A stretch of DNA of 64,000 bases from Paenibacillus spongiae (GTDB taxonomy: Bacteria > Bacillota > Bacilli > Paenibacillales > Paenibacillaceae). The position numbers and the translations under genes were made by a program. The stretch's first letter is position 1. Every line of letters starts with the position of its first letter. The notes beneath the pieces were generated by a model that did not search any database, had not been told where the DNA came from, and was given only the letters and a program-made list of their open reading frames with translations. The stretch covers positions 4,792,501 through 4,856,500 of the forward strand of contig NZ_CP091430.1 of the NCBI RefSeq assembly GCF_024734895.1, read 5' to 3'. This document shows, one piece after another, positions 58,163 through 64,000 of the stretch.

Positions 58163-59992
58163 TTACCGGTTAATCCAAGGAAGACTTTCGCTGCGGCGCT
58201 TCGGGGGGGCGGTGCGGGCAGCGCGTACGACCGCTTTCTTGGCAGGCTTGCGGGCTGCAGTCTTCTTTTCGTTATGGGAAAGCTTGAGTTTCGCTTCCGG
58301 TTCCGCGGCTTCCTCATCGGTGCGTTTGTCTTTGCATCCGCATTTGCATGGCTTCTCCGACACGTCCGCCGTTTGAGCCGGGAGCATCTGACCGCCTCCG
58401 CCGTAACTGAATGACGGCATACTCCATGGAGCATTCGGTGCAGGGGATACTCCCATCGGACCAACGCCGAATCCGCCGTGACCATAGCCATGCGGGCCTT
58501 CACTTAATGGCGATACTCCCATATGATCATATCCGTATCCATGTGGACCTTCTCCTGCAGGCAACACCGCTCCGTGTCCGTACCCGTAACCATGTGGTCC
58601 CTCATTCGCCGGCGATACTGCACCATGATCGTAACCGTATCCATGCGGACCTACATTTGCCGGTGATACTGCACTTGGACCGAATCCGTATCCGTGCGGG
58701 CCTTCTTCAGCAGGCGATATACCCATATGATCGTATCCATATCCGTGCGGTCCTTCGCTTGCCGGCGACACCGCTCCATGTCCGTACCCGCCATGCCAGC
58801 CTTCATTGGCCGGCGATACCGCATGTGGACCGAATCCGTAACCGTACGGACCCTCGCTGGCGGGCGACAATCCGTATGGCCCGCAATTTTCCACCATTCC
58901 AAATGGACTCAATCCGGTCTCCGGGTAGGGCATGACATGATGGCCGTAGGCGTGAGGTACAGGAGACGGAGCGCCCCATGGAAGCGTAGAAGCTCCCACA
59001 TTCTCAGGAGGACACCAGTCCGGCATTCCGTGCGAAGCCGGGCTGACGAGAGACTGATGCCAGCCATAACCGTCAGCTGCCGGAGACACATGGCCGTGGC
59101 CATAACCAGGGTGATGACCCGTCTGCATGGGAGAGACAGCCTCCGGCATTTTGGGCATATCATACAAGGACATCACTTCAGTCGCCGGTACTCCGTATTG
59201 TTGAAACAAATCGATATGCTGCTCATATTGCACATGTACAGGGTAAGACTTCTTCTCCACCGGCTTTTCCGCTGCCGCCATCTGCATCGGCATTGGTGCG
59301 GGAGCGACGTTCGGCATCACATTCGGAGATATATTAGGAGTGATATTCGGCGTTACATTAGCGGTAACTTCCGGAGCGACATTCGGCTTTACATTCAAAG
59401 CCGCAGCTGTCGGTGCAGGCACCGGCGTCTGTGCTGGCGTCTGTTCTGGCATCGGTGACGGTGCTGGCGTCGGAGCAGTCTCCGTAATAGGAACGTTGGA
59501 CTCGATTGGGGCTGTCGGTTTCTTGCCGCCAAGCACCCCTGTAGGTATTTTGGCTGTTGGAATCTTGCCCATCAATCCTTGAACGCCCTGCATCACAGTC
59601 TTCGGATGCAGCGGATGATGCGTTCCGCCATCCTGAAGGGGTTCGCTCATACCCATAACATTGCTTGACGTGCCTGGCTTCGGAATGTTGACCACTTCGC
59701 CTGTCAGCAGCACATTAGGGTTCTTAAGCTGCGGGTTCGCTTTGATCATTTCGCTAAGCGGTATGCCCCAAGCCTTGGATAGCTTCCAGAGCGTATCGCC
59801 TTGAACGACCACATGCTGGTGCAGAATGTTCATATCGGCAGCCTTCGATGGGATCTTCACCTTCTCTCCGACATTAATCACGTCCGGGTTTGTGATGTTT
59901 GGGTTAAGCTTCAGCAACTCTTCCAGCGAGACATCGTACTTCTGTGCGATCAAGTACAGCGATTCGCCTTTTTTGACAATATGAATTTTCAC
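58163..59992 (-). CDS. safA: LysM-containing spore coat assembly protein (SafA-like) with GPHGYGY repeats
   Basis: 609 residues, GTG start with AGGAGG 10 nt upstream. Two LysM domains (~residues 1-47 and 56-108) for peptidoglycan or cortex binding. A Pro/Ala/Thr/Asn-rich linker (~residues 165-245, NVTPN-like repeats). About eight ~17-residue repeats of the type SPANEGPHGYGYDHGAV (~residues 385-535), very rich in Gly, Tyr and His. A lysine/alanine-rich tail with CKCGCK (~residue 570) ends it. Only the LysM part is SafA-like by sequence. Between bofC and pheA, in a spore context. Confidence 0.82.
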   Translation of the reverse strand: MKIHIVKKGESLYLIAQKYDVSLEELLKLNPNITNPDVINVGEKVKIPSKAADMNILHQHVVVQGDTLWKLSKAWGIPLSEMIKANPQLKNPNVLLTGEVVNIPKPGTSSNVMGMSEPLQDGGTHHPLHPKTVMQGVQGLMGKIPTAKIPTGVLGGKKPTAPIESNVPITETAPTPAPSPMPEQTPAQTPVPAPTAAALNVKPNVAPEVTANVTPNITPNISPNVMPNVAPAPMPMQMAAAEKPVEKKSYPVHVQYEQHIDLFQQYGVPATEVMSLYDMPKMPEAVSPMQTGHHPGYGHGHVSPAADGYGWHQSLVSPASHGMPDWCPPENVGASTLPWGAPSPVPHAYGHHVMPYPETGLSPFGMVENCGPYGLSPASEGPYGYGFGPHAVSPANEGWHGGYGHGAVSPASEGPHGYGYDHMGISPAEEGPHGYGFGPSAVSPANVGPHGYGYDHGAVSPANEGPHGYGYGHGAVLPAGEGPHGYGYDHMGVSPLSEGPHGYGHGGFGVGPMGVSPAPNAPWSMPSFSYGGGGQMLPAQTADVSEKPCKCGCKDKRTDEEAAEPEAKLKLSHNEKKTAARKPAKKAVVRAARTAPPKRRSESLPWINR

Positions 59993-60098
59993 TCGCCACT
60001 AACCTCCTGACACGTTCTTACATGCATAACAGGCATTCGCCCGTTATCAATCCCTACATCCTATGCAGATAGTGGGCGAGTGTCCCCCATGAGGCAAA

Positions 60099-60143
60099 AA
60101 AAAATTGAGGCCCCTCCGGCAGCCGCCGGCTCTGAGCCTCAAT
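60099..60143 (-). terminator. terminator of the hom-thrCB-pheA operon
   Basis: ATTGAGGC/GCCTCAAT stem (60136-60143 with 60104-60111), an inner CCGGC/GCCGG stem, T8 on the minus strand. Confidence 0.92.
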
Positions 60144-60175
60144 ATTCTTAGTATCCAGGTTAATGAAACCTTTCG

Positions 60176-61042
60176 TTATCCTTCATATGTAAAGCTCGGA
60201 TAGCTGCCTAATATGCGGATCTGGCATCCCAGCGCCTCGATCTCCGCAAAGGCAGCCGGCAGCAGGACGGAATCCAGCGACATTTCGATATCAATGATGA
60301 AGTAGTAGTTGCCCAGCTTCTTCTTCGTTGGACGCGATTCGATGCGCGATAAGTTGATGCGGCGCCATGAGAATACCGAGAGCAGCTGATGCAGCGCGCC
60401 CGGATAATCCTCCGGCAGCGTGACAAGAATACTGGTCTTTTGTTTCTCCGACGTACGGTCCGTGAACGGCTTCTCGCCAACGAGCAGGAAGCGTGTATAG
60501 TTGTTATCGTGGTCCGTTACGCCTTTGTCTAATACATCCAGTCCGTTGTTTGCCGCGGCAATTGTCGTGCCGATTGCTGCCCAGCCGCTGTTTGGGTGAT
60601 CGCGCACAATTCGTACGGCTTCCGCTGTACTGCTCACATGCTCAAGATCGGCATGAGGCAGCTTCTCGCGGATATATTGCAGGCACTGCGCCATGGCGAC
60701 GGGATGGCTGAGCACCTTCACGATGCGGCTGTTATCGACGGTCTGCCCGCCGCCTGACAGCTCCTCAAGCCGGCCGATTAGATTTTGTACGGACGGATAG
60801 ATCCATTCCGCCTGAATCGGCAGATCAACCTCATGTACAATCCAGTCCATATGCAGGCTTACAGAACCCTCGATCGTATTTTCGATCGGAATGACGCTGT
60901 AATCGGAATGACCGTTGGCAGTCGATAAAAACACATCGGCAATAAGCTTATGATAACTCATTTCCACTTCGGTTCCCGCGAACAAATAACGCGCCGCCTC
61001 ATCCGAGACCGAACCTTGCGGCAGCAATGCTACTTTGATCAT
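60176..61042 (-). CDS. pheA: prephenate dehydratase
   Basis: 288 residues, monofunctional. Converts prephenate to phenylpyruvate. N-terminal PDT domain (YSVIPIENTIEGSVSLHMD, then TRFLLVG ~residue 188). C-terminal ACT regulatory domain with the ESRPTKKKLGNYYFIIDIE motif that binds phenylalanine. Overlaps thrB by 4 nt, so phenylalanine synthesis is coupled to the threonine genes. Confidence 0.96.
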   Translation of the reverse strand: MIKVALLPQGSVSDEAARYLFAGTEVEMSYHKLIADVFLSTANGHSDYSVIPIENTIEGSVSLHMDWIVHEVDLPIQAEWIYPSVQNLIGRLEELSGGGQTVDNSRIVKVLSHPVAMAQCLQYIREKLPHADLEHVSSTAEAVRIVRDHPNSGWAAIGTTIAAANNGLDVLDKGVTDHDNNYTRFLLVGEKPFTDRTSEKQKTSILVTLPEDYPGALHQLLSVFSWRRINLSRIESRPTKKKLGNYYFIIDIEMSLDSVLLPAAFAEIEALGCQIRILGSYPSFTYEG

Positions 61043-62019
61043 GCCCTGACTTCTCCTTTAATGCGGTCCATAAAAACCGGTTCAGCTTCATCGCGGCCCA
61101 GCGTTATGACCTCCGTCCCGCTTACGCATGGCTTCAGCCATAATGTCTGTGCTTCGATTCCTTCCTTGCGCAGCGTAGCCAGCAGAAATTGTTCAAGCTC
61201 ACGCTTGCGGGGACTGCCAGCCTCGATGAGAGCCAGCAATGTCGGTCCGGCTCCGCTTAATGCGATCCCTAATGCGCCATGCTCTGTCGCCTTCTCCAAA
61301 ATTTCCGTCATGCCTGGAATGAATGCCGCACGGTATGGCTGATGAAGACGGTCACGCATCGCATGCCCGATCAGGTCGAGCCGGCCGCTTGCAAAAGCCG
61401 CTACGAGCAGCGAGCTGCATCCGATATTAAAGACGGCATCTCTCATCGCAATTTCCTTCGGCAGCGCATGGCGCGCTTTCTCCGTCGACAATTGAAAGGC
61501 CGGTATGGCAACGAGCGTTTCCAGATCCGGATGCGGCTCCAGCCGCACCTTCTCGGCACGGCTGCCATCCCATGCGGAAACTACGATGCCACCGAACAAG
61601 GACGCCCCCACGTTGTCCGGATGCCCCTCCAGCTTCGTTGCCAGCTGAAAGAGGCGGTCCTCAGTCAGCGGGCTGCCGATGAGCGCGTTCGCCGCCACCA
61701 GCGCACAAACGATAGCCGACGCGCTGCTGCCGAGCCCTCTTGTCAACGGAATGTCGCTGTACATCGATATTTGCAGCTCCGGTACGGATACGCCTGCTTC
61801 GTTGAATACGAGCTGCGCCACCTTGTAGATCAGATTAGACTTGTCCCGGGGGACGCCGTCCAAATTGTCTCCATACAGATGAATGACCGTTCCTCCATGC
61901 TCGGAAACTGCGAGTTCAACCCATGCATAAAGGGATAGCGCCATGCCGAGCGTATCGAATCCCGGTCCGAGATTAGCCGTACTGGCCGGCACCTTTACGA
62001 TTACCCGGCGACTCGTCAT
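61039..62019 (-). CDS. thrB: homoserine kinase
   Basis: 326 residues, GHMP kinase. Phosphorylates homoserine. N-terminal VKVPASTANLGPGFD and the ATP loop LTRGLGSSASAIVCALVAAN (~residue 95). C-terminal SGAGPTLLAL. Overlaps thrC by one base (TAATG). Confidence 0.97.
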   Translation of the reverse strand: MTSRRVIVKVPASTANLGPGFDTLGMALSLYAWVELAVSEHGGTVIHLYGDNLDGVPRDKSNLIYKVAQLVFNEAGVSVPELQISMYSDIPLTRGLGSSASAIVCALVAANALIGSPLTEDRLFQLATKLEGHPDNVGASLFGGIVVSAWDGSRAEKVRLEPHPDLETLVAIPAFQLSTEKARHALPKEIAMRDAVFNIGCSSLLVAAFASGRLDLIGHAMRDRLHQPYRAAFIPGMTEILEKATEHGALGIALSGAGPTLLALIEAGSPRKRELEQFLLATLRKEGIEAQTLWLKPCVSGTEVITLGRDEAEPVFMDRIKGEVRA

Positions 62020-63086
62020 TAGGCTTCACCTTCCAGCTTACGGATTGCCTCCATGACCGCTTCTTCGGTATCCGCAACGACAAGCGGCTCCGCGTTGACG
62101 CTTTTAATCGCGATGTTAGGGTCCTTCAGACCATGGCCGGTCAATACGCATACGACCGTCTCTCCGCCTTTGAACACACCCTCGCGCTTCAGCTTCATAA
62201 CGCCTGCGATAGATGCCGCCGAAGCCGGCTCTGCAAAGATACCTTCGCGCGATGCGATCGTCTTATAGGCGTGAAGGATCTCATCGTCGGTCACGAAATT
62301 GATTTGACCGCCGGATTCTTCAGCGGCAGCAACGGCCGTTTTCCAGCTGGCCGGGTTGCCGATCCGAATGGCCGTTGCCACCGTTTCCGGCTCCGCGATC
62401 GGCTCGCCCTTCACAATGGCCATAGCGCCTTCCGCCTCGAAGCCGACCATCTTCGGCAGCGAGGCGATTTTGCCTGCTGCATGATACTCCTTAAAGCCCT
62501 TCCAATAAGCGGAAATATTGCCAGCATTGCCGACCGGGATCGCAAGATAGTCCGGCGCCTTGCCGAGCTGCTCGCTCACTTCGAATGCGGCCGTCTTCTG
62601 TCCTTCGATCCGGTAAGGGTTGACGGAATTGACAAGCGTGATCGGATGCTTCGCCGTAATTTCGCGGACGATCTCCAGCGCGCGGTCGAAGTTGCCTTCG
62701 ATCGCGATGACTTTGGCGCCGTATATGATCGCTTGAGCCAGTTTGCCAAGTGCAATGTTATTGTTCGGAATAATCACGATGCAGTTCAATCCGCCGCGTG
62801 CCGCATAAGCCGCCGCAGCAGCCGACGTATTGCCTGTGGATGCGCACATAATCGTCTTGCTGCCTTCCTCCATCGCCTTGGCTACCGCCATAACCATGCC
62901 GCGGTCCTTGAATGAACCGGTCGGGTTCAAGCCCTCGTATTTGAAATAGAGATCCAGCCCGAGCTCCTTCGACAAATTATCCGCCCGAACGAGCGGCGTA
63001 TTGCCTTCTTGCAGCGTCAGCAGCGGCGTGTTGTCTGTAACCGGCAAATTCTCTTTGAACGTTTGTAGCAATCCCATATATCTCAT
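62019..63086 (-). CDS. thrC: threonine synthase
   Basis: 355 residues, PLP enzyme that makes threonine from O-phosphohomoserine. PLP lysine in [16 protein letters not shown] (~residue 60); [17 protein letters not shown] follows; [13 protein letters not shown] is the phosphate-binding loop. Short type, as in Bacillus. GGAG lies 12 nt before ATG 63086. Confidence 0.97.
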   Translation of the reverse strand: MRYMGLLQTFKENLPVTDNTPLLTLQEGNTPLVRADNLSKELGLDLYFKYEGLNPTGSFKDRGMVMAVAKAMEEGSKTIMCASTGNTSAAAAAYAARGGLNCIVIIPNNNIALGKLAQAIIYGAKVIAIEGNFDRALEIVREITAKHPITLVNSVNPYRIEGQKTAAFEVSEQLGKAPDYLAIPVGNAGNISAYWKGFKEYHAAGKIASLPKMVGFEAEGAMAIVKGEPIAEPETVATAIRIGNPASWKTAVAAAEESGGQINFVTDDEILHAYKTIASREGIFAEPASAASIAGVMKLKREGVFKGGETVVCVLTGHGLKDPNIAIKSVNAEPLVVADTEEAVMEAIRKLEGEA

Positions 63087-63129
63087 GAACTGTTAAGACT
63101 CCTTTATTATTGGGTTTGAGGGTTATTCG

Positions 63130-64000
63130 TTAACCTTCGACGCGGTATACGCTCTTCACGCACTTCACGACTTCCATATCATTAAACGCCGCAAGCACCT
63201 TGTTCACCGATGCTTTGCTCGCATCATGGGTAATGATTATAATTTCCGCTTCAGGAAGCGACGGGTTCGGCTGCTGAACGACGGATTCCAAACTGACCTC
63301 GAAGTCCGCGAATGCCTGCGTAATACGCGCGAGAACACCCGCACGATCATCAACATGCAGCAGCATGAAATATTTCGAAGAGATTTGCTCATCGGTCTTG
63401 AGCTTCTTCTCTTTGTACGTCATCATGACCTGTTTGCCATTGACGCCAAGCTTCAAATTCTTCACGACGGCCACCAGATCGGCCACGATGGACGTTGCGG
63501 TAGGCAGCTCGCCTGCTCCTGCACCGTAGAACATCGTCTCTCCAACGGCTTCCCCGTATACGTAAACCGCATTGAATACGCCATTGACGCCTGCGATCGG
63601 ATGCGTGTTTCTTACCATAGTCGGCTGCACGCTGACGCTAATGAAGTCGTCTTGCCGCTCCGCGATGCCAAGCAGCTTCACTTCATAGCCGAGCCGCTTG
63701 CCGTAAGCGATGTCTTCACGGCTAACCGATGAAATCCCCCGTACATCGACATCTTCGAGCGCAACGTTGGCCCGGAAGCCGAGCGTCCCGAGAATCGTCA
63801 TCTTGCGTGCCGCATCCAGTCCTTCCACGTCGGAGGTCGGATCCGCCTCTGCATACCCCAGTTCCTGAGCTTCCTTCAGCACTTCGGCGTAAGCAGCGCC
63901 TTCTTGACTCATCTTCGTCAGAATATAGTTTGTCGTACCGTTCACGATGCCCATTATTTTCGTTATCCGATCGGAAGAGAAGCCCTCGATCAGCGTCCGG
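63130..64000 (-). CDS. hom: homoserine dehydrogenase (5' end beyond window)
   Basis: Partial; 290 codons including the stop are visible, and the N-terminal NAD(P)-binding part lies outside. The catalytic region GIVNGTTNYILTKM, DPTSDVEGLDAARK, and KLLGIAERQD are present. The C-terminal ACT domain (FMLLHVDDRAGVLARITQAF) suggests threonine feedback. The frame continues to the window edge, so ATG 63954 is internal. First visible gene of hom-thrC-thrB-pheA. Confidence 0.96.
   Translation of the reverse strand, partial: RTLIEGFSSDRITKIMGIVNGTTNYILTKMSQEGAAYAEVLKEAQELGYAEADPTSDVEGLDAARKMTILGTLGFRANVALEDVDVRGISSVSREDIAYGKRLGYEVKLLGIAERQDDFISVSVQPTMVRNTHPIAGVNGVFNAVYVYGEAVGETMFYGAGAGELPTATSIVADLVAVVKNLKLGVNGKQVMMTYKEKKLKTDEQISSKYFMLLHVDDRAGVLARITQAFADFEVSLESVVQQPNPSLPEAEIIIITHDASKASVNKVLAAFNDMEVVKCVKSVYRVEG

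Noticed and set aside
57982..58503. Longer N-terminus of BofC
   Set aside because: It overlaps the coat-protein gene in another frame and crosses its terminator; the signal anchor begins right after ATG 57981.

Overview
The window looks like chromosomal backbone of an endospore-forming Bacillota, most likely Paenibacillus or a close Paenibacillaceae relative. The evidence is the sporulation genes (spoVB, bofC, a SpoIID/LytB protein and a LysM coat protein), two T-box leaders (alaS, hisS), frequent TTG/GTG starts behind strong purine-rich ribosome-binding sites, and a gene order close to the Bacillus ruvAB-queA-tgt-yajC / secDF-recJ-apt-relA-dtd-hisS-aspS / cymR-nifS / alaS-ireB-ruvX region. 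I see no rRNA, tRNA, phage, insertion sequence or CRISPR array. Most genes lie on the minus strand.

Layout. 1-9.7 kb is a mixed accessory stretch: a TPR-like membrane protein, dinB, cimA, a ResA-like thioredoxin, an MFS pump, a JAMM peptidase, a DnaQ-like exonuclease paired with a DUF294 protein, and the ammonium transporter gene with a GlnR/TnrA-type box. 10-13.5 kb holds a MerR regulator, a zinc peptidase and a chemoreceptor with a sigma-D-like promoter. 13.9-20.7 kb is mltG, two DUF1292 genes, ruvX, ireB, alaS with its T-box, and an AI-2E exporter homologue. 20.9-24.7 kb is the cysteine-sulfur block cymR-nifS-PRC barrel-zinc ribbon, with mnmA divergent. 24.8-30.3 kb has a CorC/hemolysin membrane protein, rarA, a Crp/Fnr regulator, a HAD phosphatase and tcdA. 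30.5-37.2 kb is translation and stringent response: aspS, hisS (T-box), a small gene, dtd and relA. 37.4-43.9 kb is apt-recJ, an aberrant CDF protein, secF-secD and comN. 44.2-49.6 kb has spoVB, a DUF421 protein, a tandem palindromic repeat array in front of a YrzE-like gene, a PAP2 phosphatase and a WYL regulator. 49.8-57.1 kb is yajC-tgt-queA, a SpoIID-like protein, a DUF393 protein and ruvB-ruvA-ruvC. 57.3-64 kb is bofC, a repetitive LysM coat protein, and pheA-thrB-thrC-hom, with hom cut by the window edge.

How the genes work together. cimA, hom-thrCB and pheA cover branched-chain, threonine and phenylalanine synthesis. The two T-boxes tie alanyl-, and histidyl- plus aspartyl-tRNA synthetase, to tRNA charging, and relA and dtd serve the same translation theme. 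secDF and yajC belong to one Sec accessory complex. ruvABC, recJ, ruvX, rarA and dinB form a recombination and repair set. Queuosine (queA, tgt), t6A (tcdA) and 2-thiouridine (mnmA with nifS) account for tRNA modification.

Points most worth a second look: the 66-bp palindromic tandem repeats at 46905-47116; the histidine-depleted, shortened CDF protein at 40517-41425; the structured leader of the chemoreceptor; the glycine/tyrosine/histidine repeat coat protein; the exonuclease/DUF294 pair beside amt; and several unlisted small genes.
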